Shown: positions 43,532 through 49,664 of the stretch, piece after piece
Numbering within the stretch: position 1 is the stretch's first letter
How the letters are laid out: every line of letters begins with the position of its first letter
From: Pseudomonadota bacterium
Lineage (GTDB): Bacteria > Pseudomonadota > Gammaproteobacteria > Steroidobacterales > Steroidobacteraceae
DNA: 49,664 nucleotides
Reading direction: 5' to 3'
NCBI GenBank assembly: GCA_025351005.1
Contig: JANXWS010000005.1
Span: forward strand, 1-49,664
The notes under the pieces: generated by a model
The model's input: the letters and a program-made list of their open reading frames with translations, nothing else
Told to the model about the DNA's origin: nothing
Databases searched by the model: none
Made by a program: the position numbers and the translations under genes

Positions 43532-45612
43532 GACAGTCCCCCGGCCGGCGGTGGCGGTTCCGCGCGGCCTAGCTGGTCGAGCAGAAACGAGTATTCCTCG
43601 GCGGTCTCGCGGTAGCGCCGGAAGCGGCCGGAACGCCCACCGTGGCCGGCGTCGAAGTTCGTGTGCAGCACGAGCGCCTGGCGGTTGGTCCGCGTGGCCC
43701 GCAGGCGCGCGACCCACTTGGCCGGTTCCCAGTACTGGACCTGGCTGTCGTGTAGCCCGGCCGTGACCAGCATCGCGGGATAGTCCCGCGCCGTGACGTT
43801 GTCGTACGGCGAGTACGACAGCAGGTACTCATAGATACGGGGGTCCGCCGGGTTGCCCCATTCGTCGTACTCGTTGGTGGTCAGCGGGATGCTCTCGTCG
43901 AGCATGGTCGTGACGATGTCGACGAAGGGCACGTGCGCGACCAGCGCGCGGTAGTCAGCGGCGGCCAGGCCGGCGAGCACGCCGACCAGGAGTCCGCCGG
44001 CGCTGCCGCCGGCCGCGCAGACGCGCGCCGGATCCGCATAGCGCTCGCGCACCAGGAAGCGGGTCACCTCGAGGAAGTCGGTGAAGGTGTTGCGCTTGGC
44101 GAGCAGCCGGCCGCCGTCGTACCAGGCGCGACCGAGTTCCTGACCGCCCCGGACGTGGGCGATCGCGTAGACGAAGCCACGGTCGAGCAGCGAGACGACT
44201 GTCGAGCGAAAGGTCGCGTCCTGCGAAATGCCGTAGGCGCCGTAGCCGTACTGGTAGAGAGGCGCCGTGCCGTCGCGCGGCGTGTCGCGGCGGTAGGCGA
44301 TCGACACCGGCACCCGCGCGCCGTCGCGGGCCGGGGCGAACAGGAGCTCGGTCGCGTACAGCGCCGGGTCGTAGCCGCCCTCGACCGGCTCGCGCTTCAG
44401 CAGCACGCGCGCGCCGCTTGACATGTCGTAGTCGTAGGTCGTCTCCGGCGTCGAGAGCGACGAGTAGACGTACCGCAGCGTGGTGCTGTCCGGCTCCTCG
44501 TTGGCGCCGAACATCATCGCGTACGCGGGCTCGTCGGCGTCTAGGACCACGTGGCGACTGCCGTCCCAGGCCCGGACCCGTAGCTTGCGCACGCCGTCGC
44601 CGCGCTCGGCGACGGCGAGGAAGTCGCGGAACACCTCGAAGCCTGCGACCCAGACGTCCGCGCGATGGGCGATCTCGTCGACCCACGCCGCCCGGTCGTC
44701 CGGCGCCGACAGCGGTGCCGACACGATCCGGAAGTTGGGTGCCTCGTGGTTGGTGCGAATCACGAACCGTTCGCCGACGTCCTCGAGCTGGTATACGTGG
44801 TCGCGCTCGCGTGGCACGGCCACCGCGAAACGCAGCTCCGGGTCGTCGGCACGAGCGTAGCGGTATTCGCTCGCAACGGTGCTCTGCAGCGCGATGAAGA
44901 GGAAGCGGCCGCTCTTCGAGCGCTCGACGCCGACGTAGAAGCTCGGGTCGCTCTCCTCGTAGACGATCCGGTCGTCGGCCGCCGGGCTGCCGAGCCGGTG
45001 CCGCATGACGCGGTAGCCGAGCAGCGTCTGCGGGTCCTTGGCAACGTACAGGACCGTCTCGCTGTCGCCCGCCCACGCGACCTCGGGCTCGACGTTCTCG
45101 ATGCGCTCCGGGTAGCTCGCGCCGCCGCCGAGGTCGTTGAATCGGATTGTGAACTGACGCCGGCCAAGGGTGTCCTCGGTGACCGCGAGCACGCGGTTGT
45201 CGGGGCTGACGTCGAGGCTGCCGATCTCGTAGTAGTCGCGGCCCGACGCCTCCGCACTCGCATCGAGCAGCAGCTCCTCGGGCGCCTGCGGCCGGTCCGC
45301 GCGGCGCAGGTAACGCGGGTACTCGCGGCCGGCCTCGAAGCGCCGGAAGTACCAATAGCCCCGGTCCCGTACCGGCACGCTCACGTCGTCCTGCCGCAGG
45401 CGCCCGACGAACTCGGCGAAGAGCGCATCCTCGAGCGGCCGCAGGTGCGCGAGCAGCGCGGTCCGGTAGGCGTTCTCCGCATCGAGGTAGGCGAGCACGT
45501 CCGGATCCTGGCGCGCGTCGTCGCGCAGCCAGTAGTACGGGTCGCGGCGCGGGCCGTGCGGCGACAAGACGTCGCACGGCCGCAGCTCCGCTCGCGGCGC
45601 CTCGGGGGGCAT
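43528..45612 (-). CDS. ptrB: Oligopeptidase B-like S9 serine peptidase
   Basis: This is a cytoplasmic prolyl-oligopeptidase-family enzyme that cuts short peptides, usually after basic residues. The 694-residue protein has the N-terminal strand MPPEAPRAELRPCDVLSPHG, a seven-blade propeller (about 70-410), and the catalytic domain with YQYGYGAYGIS, AHVRGGQELGRAWYDGG, nucleophile Ser in CAAGGSAGGLLVG, Asp in LHDSQVQYWEPAKW and His in DAGHGGRSGR. It is the first gene of the pair with the GST. Confidence 0.93.
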   Translation of the reverse strand: MPPEAPRAELRPCDVLSPHGPRRDPYYWLRDDARQDPDVLAYLDAENAYRTALLAHLRPLEDALFAEFVGRLRQDDVSVPVRDRGYWYFRRFEAGREYPRYLRRADRPQAPEELLLDASAEASGRDYYEIGSLDVSPDNRVLAVTEDTLGRRQFTIRFNDLGGGASYPERIENVEPEVAWAGDSETVLYVAKDPQTLLGYRVMRHRLGSPAADDRIVYEESDPSFYVGVERSKSGRFLFIALQSTVASEYRYARADDPELRFAVAVPRERDHVYQLEDVGERFVIRTNHEAPNFRIVSAPLSAPDDRAAWVDEIAHRADVWVAGFEVFRDFLAVAERGDGVRKLRVRAWDGSRHVVLDADEPAYAMMFGANEEPDSTTLRYVYSSLSTPETTYDYDMSSGARVLLKREPVEGGYDPALYATELLFAPARDGARVPVSIAYRRDTPRDGTAPLYQYGYGAYGISQDATFRSTVVSLLDRGFVYAIAHVRGGQELGRAWYDGGRLLAKRNTFTDFLEVTRFLVRERYADPARVCAAGGSAGGLLVGVLAGLAAADYRALVAHVPFVDIVTTMLDESIPLTTNEYDEWGNPADPRIYEYLLSYSPYDNVTARDYPAMLVTAGLHDSQVQYWEPAKWVARLRATRTNRQALVLHTNFDAGHGGRSGRFRRYRETAEEYSFLLDQLGRAEPPPPAGGLS

Positions 45613-45693
45613 CGGACTCCCGGTGGGGGTGATGGGCGCGTCATGGTACCCGAGCGGCGGCGGCCCTGACCGCGCGTGCTAGCCTTGGCAGCG

Positions 45694-46365
45694 ATGCTCC
45701 TCGCCCTGCCCCACGCCGCTTCGCGCCGCCTTCTGGCGGCGCTTGCCTGCGTCCTCGCCGCGCTCGCGACAGCGGTCCCCGGACCGGCCGCCGCCTCGGC
45801 GCCGGTCGCGGTCGCCGACCCCTCGAGCTTCCGCTACGAACCGTTGCCTGCCGAAGGCAGCGTCGATTTCGTCATCGACCGGCGCAGCCCCACGTTCGAG
45901 TTCCAGACCGGGCCGAGCGCCTACCGCGCGTTCCGCCTGCCGGACCTGAGCCACCCGTACTACGTGGAAGTGCGCGCCTTCCTCGACGGGCCGAAGGACC
46001 CGGAAGGGGCGCGCGTCTTCTACCCGGTCATGGCGCTTCTGACCGACGATTTCCTGGTCTCGCGCCAGACCGAGCTCGACTTCCTGCGCTTCGATCTGCC
46101 GGTGTTCGAGCAGGCCGCGGCACCGGCCTACCGCCTCACGGTCGGAGTCGATCCGGCGCGAGCGCGCGAGCGCTACCTGATCGTGTTCACGCCGGCGATC
46201 CTGATGACCGACCGGGCCCTGCCCCCGATCTCGACGCCGGAGAGCGCCGTCAACGCGGCGCGCGTCGCCTTCCTCGGCGCCGCTCGCTATGGCCGGCTGC
46301 GGATCACGCTGCACAGCGGCTCGGTGCCGGGGTCACCGCCGCCGGCGCCCGACGACGGGCTCTGA
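45694..46365 (+). CDS. MalM-like exported protein
   Basis: This 223-residue protein has a signal peptide (SRRLLAALACVLAALATAVP, cleavage near AAASA). The mature part follows the layout of MalM, the maltose-operon periplasmic protein: VDFVIDRRSPTFEFQTGPSA, YRAFRLP, YYVEVRAFL, VFYPVMALLTDDFLV, a long middle, RYLIVFTP and a final RLRITLHSGSV strand. No maltose genes are near, so the assignment is by pattern only. The alternative GTG at 45676 gives 6 more residues. Its stop abuts the stop of the next, convergent gene. Confidence 0.6.
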   Translation: MLLALPHAASRRLLAALACVLAALATAVPGPAAASAPVAVADPSSFRYEPLPAEGSVDFVIDRRSPTFEFQTGPSAYRAFRLPDLSHPYYVEVRAFLDGPKDPEGARVFYPVMALLTDDFLVSRQTELDFLRFDLPVFEQAAAPAYRLTVGVDPARARERYLIVFTPAILMTDRALPPISTPESAVNAARVAFLGAARYGRLRITLHSGSVPGSPPPAPDDGL

Positions 46366-47349
46366 TCAGAACTCGAGCTCCTGGCGCGCCGCCTGCAGCG
46401 CAGCGATGCGGGCCCGTTGCGCGGGCAACCGCCACCAGATCTCGTAGCTCACGAACAGTCCGAGCGCAAGCGTCACCGGCACCAGCTCGAGCAGGAACCG
46501 GTAGGCGAGCACGCTGCCGAGCAGCGGTGCTGGTGGCACGTGCGGCAGCAGCAGCAGCAGCACCGACTCGAACACGCCGATTCCCGCCGGCACGCTGCTC
46601 GCGAGTGCGGCCAGGATACTGAGCACATAGACGCCGAGGAACACGACGAACGGCAGCGAGACGCTGTCCGGCAGCAGCACGTACAGCACCCCCGCGCCGC
46701 AGCACACCTCTATGATGCCGATCGCGTACTGCACGGCGGTCAGCTGCGGCGGCGGCGGCGTCAGGCGGAGGCCGCCGAACGCCATTGGTCGCTGGCGCGC
46801 GATCAGCACCAGGTAGGCGGCGTGCAGCGCGAACAGCGCGAGGCCGACGCCGCGCGCGAGCGCGGCCGACGTGTGCAGGATCGCTCCCGCCGCGTCGCTC
46901 TGCAGCACCAGCGACACGGCGAGCAGCAGGCCGAGGCCGGCGGGGTACGGAATCGCGGCCAGCAGCGCGAACTTGCCGATTTCCAGCGGCCGCATGTCGA
47001 CTGCCGAGTAGATCCGGTAGCGGATCGCGCCCCCGGAGACCGCGCCCCAGCCGATTGCGTGCCCGAGCGGCGCAGCGAGCAGGGCGCCGAGCACCGCACG
47101 GCGCGAGCTGACGGGACCGCCGAGGAAGCGCGCGAGGATCGTCTCGTAGGTCGCGAGTGCGCTGTACAGCCCGAGGACCAGCAGCACGCCGACGGCGATC
47201 TCGGCCGGCGAGGTGCGGCCGAGCGCGTGCAGCACTTCGGCGATGCGGATCCGCCGCAGCGTGCCGAGCAGCACGTGGCCGGCCATCGCGATGATCGCGG
47301 CCGAGATGGCAAGCGGCAGCAGGCGCCGCAGACGCTTGAAGGCGGGCAC
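46366..47349 (-). CDS. LPG-synthase-TM (UPF0104)-like membrane protein
   Basis: This 327-residue membrane protein has about eight hydrophobic helices, starting RLRRLLPLAISAAIIAMAGH. The block GHAIGWGAVSGGAIRYRIYS and the later ILAALASSVPAGIGVFESVL are typical of the integral domain shared by lysylphosphatidylglycerol synthases and UPF0104 proteins. The C-terminal transferase domain of MprF is missing, so it is not a complete MprF and may be a flippase-like relative. GTG 47349 is the start; it follows the KTSC gene by 8 nt. Confidence 0.85.
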   Translation of the reverse strand: MPAFKRLRRLLPLAISAAIIAMAGHVLLGTLRRIRIAEVLHALGRTSPAEIAVGVLLVLGLYSALATYETILARFLGGPVSSRRAVLGALLAAPLGHAIGWGAVSGGAIRYRIYSAVDMRPLEIGKFALLAAIPYPAGLGLLLAVSLVLQSDAAGAILHTSAALARGVGLALFALHAAYLVLIARQRPMAFGGLRLTPPPPQLTAVQYAIGIIEVCCGAGVLYVLLPDSVSLPFVVFLGVYVLSILAALASSVPAGIGVFESVLLLLLPHVPPAPLLGSVLAYRFLLELVPVTLALGLFVSYEIWWRLPAQRARIAALQAARQELEF

Positions 47350-47357
47350 TGGGCGCC

Positions 47358-47570
47358 TCAGCGAACGCGGCGCTCGGAGTAGTTCTCTTCGATGTTGTCG
47401 CGGAAAAAGCTCCACATCGAAGAGGACGTCGATAGCCGCCGCCAGGTCTCGAGCGACACCCCCGAATACTCGACCAGCACGCCGTTGCCGAGCTCGACGC
47501 GCAGCAGGCGGCCGGACTCGTCGTAACCGATGCCGCGCAGGTTGCCGGCGTTGACCTTTTTCATCTCCAT
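47358..47570 (-). CDS. KTSC-domain protein
   Basis: This 70-residue protein matches the KTSC fold: VNAGNLRGIGYDESGRLLRV, then ELGNGVLVEYSGVSLETWRR and the end FFRDNIEENYSERRVR. KTSC domains are small and often found near nucleic-acid-binding or phage proteins; their role is unclear. The usual KTSC tetrad itself is degenerate here. ATG 47570 or 47564 may be used. It overlaps the lipoprotein gene by 10 nt and precedes the membrane-protein gene by 8 nt. Confidence 0.75.
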   Translation of the reverse strand: MEMKKVNAGNLRGIGYDESGRLLRVELGNGVLVEYSGVSLETWRRLSTSSSMWSFFRDNIEENYSERRVR

Positions 47571-48217
47571 GGCCGCGTTCCCCGCGCCGCCGCAAGCGGC
47601 GCCGGCGCGCCGCGCGCCCGCCCGCCCCGCGGTCGCAGACCGTTGCCCGCCAGCACCGCCTTCTCCTGCACCGGTGCAGGCACGCGGAACGTGAAATGCG
47701 CGACCGGCTTGCCCTCGACGGCCAGGTCGAGCTCGTAGTCGCCGGCGGGATCGCCTGACGCGAGCGACCAATAGAACCGCGACAGCTCGCGGTCCTCCAC
47801 CAGATCCTCGCCCTGCGCGACGACGGTCTTGCCATCACTCGAGATCAGCACGTCCGGGTCGCTCGCCGCATCGCCCCAGTCGACCGGCGCGCGCGGCAGG
47901 CGCAGGTGCTCCTGCCAGTGCAGCGACGGCCGCGTCGTCTCGACTTCCAGCACCCAGCCGAACACCTGGCCGTCCTCGGCCGGCAGCTCCTGGGCCGGCA
48001 CGAAGCGGTCGTCGCCGCCCGGGGTCGTCTTGAGGATGCCGAACTGGGCGCGCCGCACGACCACATCCGGTGCGATGCGCACCGGCAGACGCGGTGAGGA
48101 CGCCGCGTTCCAGGCGACCGCCGGCCGGTGCGGCATCGACAGCCGGCGGTCGCCGCAGGCGCCGAGCAGCAGTACTGCGGCGGCGAGCAGCATGGTCAGC
48201 GGGGCCTGGTAATGCAC
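47561..48217 (-). CDS. Lipoprotein of unknown function
   Basis: This 218-residue lipoprotein has a signal reaching the lipobox LLGAC (Cys21 from the GTG start), then a mature part (PRLPVRIAPDVVVRRAQFGI; GWVLEVETTRPSLHWQEHLR; YELDLAVEGKPVAHFTFRVP) with a beta-sandwich feel and an Arg/Ala-rich tail. No family is recognised. GTG 48217 is taken, with ATG 48193 as an alternative that would leave a signal without basic residues. It overlaps the KTSC gene, forming a three-gene unit. Confidence 0.75.
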   Translation of the reverse strand: MHYQAPLTMLLAAAVLLLGACGDRRLSMPHRPAVAWNAASSPRLPVRIAPDVVVRRAQFGILKTTPGGDDRFVPAQELPAEDGQVFGWVLEVETTRPSLHWQEHLRLPRAPVDWGDAASDPDVLISSDGKTVVAQGEDLVEDRELSRFYWSLASGDPAGDYELDLAVEGKPVAHFTFRVPAPVQEKAVLAGNGLRPRGGRARGAPAPLAAARGTRPWR

Positions 48218-48245
48218 GGGTGCCGGGGCTTGCAGCGGGAGCGCA

Positions 48246-48251
48246 ATTATC
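48246..48251 (-). promoter_or_regulatory. Candidate -10 of lipoprotein-KTSC-membrane protein unit
   Basis: GATAAT (48251-48246, minus strand) is 5/6 to the -10 consensus and lies 28 nt before the GTG start at 48217. It sits within a GAGCG/CGCTC inverted repeat. No good -35 is seen. Confidence 0.4.
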
Positions 48252-48328
48252 GCTCAATCGTGCGGGTCCCGCTCGCGCGCACCGCGCGCGGGCGCCACCC
48301 GGGCCAGCGGCCCGCACCGGAGACGATC

Positions 48329-48886
48329 ATGTCGCGACACCTGTACGCCCTGCTCGTTGCCTGCGCCGCACCTCTGCCGGCGGTCGCGGGCGCCGCCGAG
48401 TTCGCGCTCAAGAGTTCCGAACTCCCGCCCGGCGGCCGCTTCGAGACGCGGCACGTGTTCAATGGCTTCGGCTGCACCGGCGGCAACGTGTCGCCTGCGC
48501 TCTCGTGGAGCGCGGCGCCGGCCGGGACGCGCAGCTTCGCGCTCACCGTCTACGACCCGGACGCGCCGACCGGCAGCGGCTGGTGGCACTGGGTGATGTT
48601 CGACATTCCGGCGACGGTGACGCAGTTGCCGGCCGGCGCCGGAGACGTCGCTGGCAGCAAGGGGCCGAAGGGCGCCGTGCAGACCGCGACCGATTTTGGC
48701 AAGCCGGGCTTCGGCGGCCCGTGCCCGCCGCCTGGTGACAAGCCGCATCGCTACGTCTTCACGCTGTACGCGCTCAAGGTCGACAAGCTCGGCGTCGATC
48801 CGTCCGCCACCGCGGCGATGGTCGGGTTCATGCTGAACGCCAATGCAATCCAGAAAACGGGCTTCACGGTGTACTACGGCCGCTGA
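48329..48886 (+). CDS. YbhB/YbcL PEBP-family protein, exported
   Basis: This 185-residue protein has a signal peptide (hydrophobic 6-21, ending VAGAAE). The phosphatidylethanolamine-binding-protein fold shows GFGCTGGNVSPALSWSAAPA, the ligand-pocket block LTVYDPDAPTGSGWWHWVMF and the C-terminal GPCPPPGDKPHRYVFTLYAL. It is the Raf-kinase-inhibitor-like bacterial form; natural ligands are unknown. GGAG stands 7 nt before the ATG. Confidence 0.92.
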   Translation: MSRHLYALLVACAAPLPAVAGAAEFALKSSELPPGGRFETRHVFNGFGCTGGNVSPALSWSAAPAGTRSFALTVYDPDAPTGSGWWHWVMFDIPATVTQLPAGAGDVAGSKGPKGAVQTATDFGKPGFGGPCPPPGDKPHRYVFTLYALKVDKLGVDPSATAAMVGFMLNANAIQKTGFTVYYGR

Positions 48887-48918
48887 TGCCGGTCCACGGC
48901 CGGCACCCGCGCGACGCG

Positions 48919-49548
48919 CTACGGTCGGCGACTGATCGGCGCCGCGCTCCGTCGCCACCCGGGCGGCGGCCCGCCGGTCACCCGCGCGAATCCGGCCCGC
49001 GTGCGCTCGTGACCAGCGGGGTCGTGCATGAACCCGTCGGCCCAGTGATGCGCGTAGCGCAGCGCGACCAGCTCGTGCGCGATCTGGGCGGGGTCGCTCG
49101 CCGGTGGCAGGTGGCCATGGCGCACCGCCGATGCCGAGAGCTGTTCGATGACCTGGCGAAAATCGCGAAAGAGCAGGGCCAGGCGTTCGCGCACCGGCCC
49201 GTCGACGTCGCCGCAATCCACAGCCGCGGCGAAGAACGGGCAGTAGCCCTGAAACCCCGCATTCGCCGGCCACTCGAGCCAGCGTCCGAACACGCCCTCG
49301 AGGCGCGGCAGGCCGGCCGGCTCCAGCTTTGCGGGCGCAACGACGCGAGCCTGAAAGAGCTCGGCTGCCCGGTCGAGCGTCGCAACCTTCAGCGCCTCGG
49401 TCGAGCCGAAGTGCGCGAACAGACCGCTCTTCGTCATGCCGACGCGGTCGGCCAGGGGTTGTAGGTTCAGCCCGTCGAGGCCATGGCGGCAGGCGGTTTC
49501 GACCGCGGCGGTCAGAATCGTCGCCCGGGTGTCCGCTCCCTTGCCCAT
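48919..49548 (-). CDS. TetR-family transcriptional regulator
   Basis: This 209-residue regulator has the DNA-binding domain in TRATILTAAVETACRHGLDG, LNLQPLADRVGMTKSGLFAH and FGSTEALKVATLDR, followed by an all-helical C-terminal domain (FRDFRQVIEQLSASAVRHGH; LRYAHHWADGFMHD) that often binds lipid-like or aromatic ligands. It has its own upstream region with a palindrome in the predicted promoter spacer, so it is probably self-regulated. The divergent target gene, if any, lies beyond the right edge. Confidence 0.85.
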   Translation of the reverse strand: MGKGADTRATILTAAVETACRHGLDGLNLQPLADRVGMTKSGLFAHFGSTEALKVATLDRAAELFQARVVAPAKLEPAGLPRLEGVFGRWLEWPANAGFQGYCPFFAAAVDCGDVDGPVRERLALLFRDFRQVIEQLSASAVRHGHLPPASDPAQIAHELVALRYAHHWADGFMHDPAGHERTRAGFARVTGGPPPGWRRSAAPISRRP

Positions 49549-49564
49549 TCTGGCAAGATTAGCA

Positions 49565-49574
49565 CGACCGGTCG
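49565..49574. promoter_or_regulatory. Candidate TetR operator
   Basis: CGACCGGTCG is a perfect 10-bp palindrome. On the minus strand it sits just upstream of an extended -10 (TGC-TAATCT) that ends 7 nt before the TetR ATG. It resembles the GACCGGTC cores found in TetR operators. Confidence 0.5.
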
Positions 49575-49664
49575 GAATTAAACGAGCGTTACATGCGACC
49601 CGACGGTCCGGTCCCCGGGTCGGAACGGCGATGAATCGCGGGGGGGGCCCGGGTCCCGGGGCCG

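Noticed and set aside
42752..43615. Plus-strand open frame across the GST gene
   Set aside because: It is Arg/Pro/Gly-rich shadow coding opposite a clear beta-class GST.

Overview
The window is a very GC-rich bacterial chromosome segment, densely packed with genes on both strands and with almost exclusively G/C third codon positions. An LpxL-type lipid A acyltransferase, outer-membrane efflux and lipoprotein genes, a CysB-type LysR regulator, YajQ, an OxyR with both redox cysteines, and the ExeA/GspB pair point to a Gram-negative gammaproteobacterium, perhaps of the Steroidobacterales/Nevskiales/Xanthomonadales type. There is no rRNA gene here to settle this. I see no prophage, insertion sequence, CRISPR array or intact tRNA gene.

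Layout. 1-3700: a minus-strand trpE-trpG-trpD-trpC operon preceded by a promoter, a 33-codon leader peptide with three consecutive Trp codons and a terminator/antiterminator pair, which is a complete Trp attenuator. 3700-11080: an LpxL-like acyltransferase, a DUF4870 protein, an APH-type phosphotransferase, an ABC exporter, and a CysB-like regulator followed by a GNAT, YajQ and a 2-hydroxyacid dehydrogenase. 11080-17490: a TetR regulator with palindromic candidate operators and a TolC / membrane-fusion / RND efflux operon. 17570-20140: a DUF2127 protein, then lipoprotein SodC, a Nudix hydrolase and OxyR. 20140-21830: an ECF sigma/anti-sigma operon divergent from a 48-codon gene plus a DUF6249 membrane protein. 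Both directions carry the same ECF-type promoter (TGAAACC-N16-CGT), which appears as a 10-bp inverted repeat. 22300-27780: PHB depolymerase, 6-phosphogluconate dehydrogenase and 6-phosphogluconolactonase, a DUF1993 protein, an AtzG/AtzE-like amidase pair and an OsmC-like protein. 27800-33170: 3-hydroxybutyrate-oligomer hydrolase, a CDF transporter, a DUF3667 protein and DNA polymerase IV. 33290-37980: ExeA, GspB, a one-chain fusion of the fatty-acid-kinase parts FakA (DAK2) and FakB (DegV), and a deoxyinosine-DNA glycosylase. 38170-49664: a quinone oxidoreductase, a GNAT, several exported proteins of unknown function, DUF502, a beta-class GST with oligopeptidase B, a MalM-like protein, an LPG-synthase-TM-like membrane protein with a KTSC protein and a lipoprotein, a PEBP-family protein and a second TetR.

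How the genes fit together. Most of the window is housekeeping. The parts most worth a second look are the Trp attenuator, the symmetric divergent ECF promoter with its 48-codon gene, the FakA-FakB fusion, an LpxL homologue in which Gln replaces the acidic residue of the HX4(D/E) motif, and several genes whose predicted transcription start lies on or within a few bases of the start codon. PHB depolymerase and the oligomer hydrolase suggest polyhydroxybutyrate use. SodC, Nudix and OxyR form an oxidative-stress neighbourhood.
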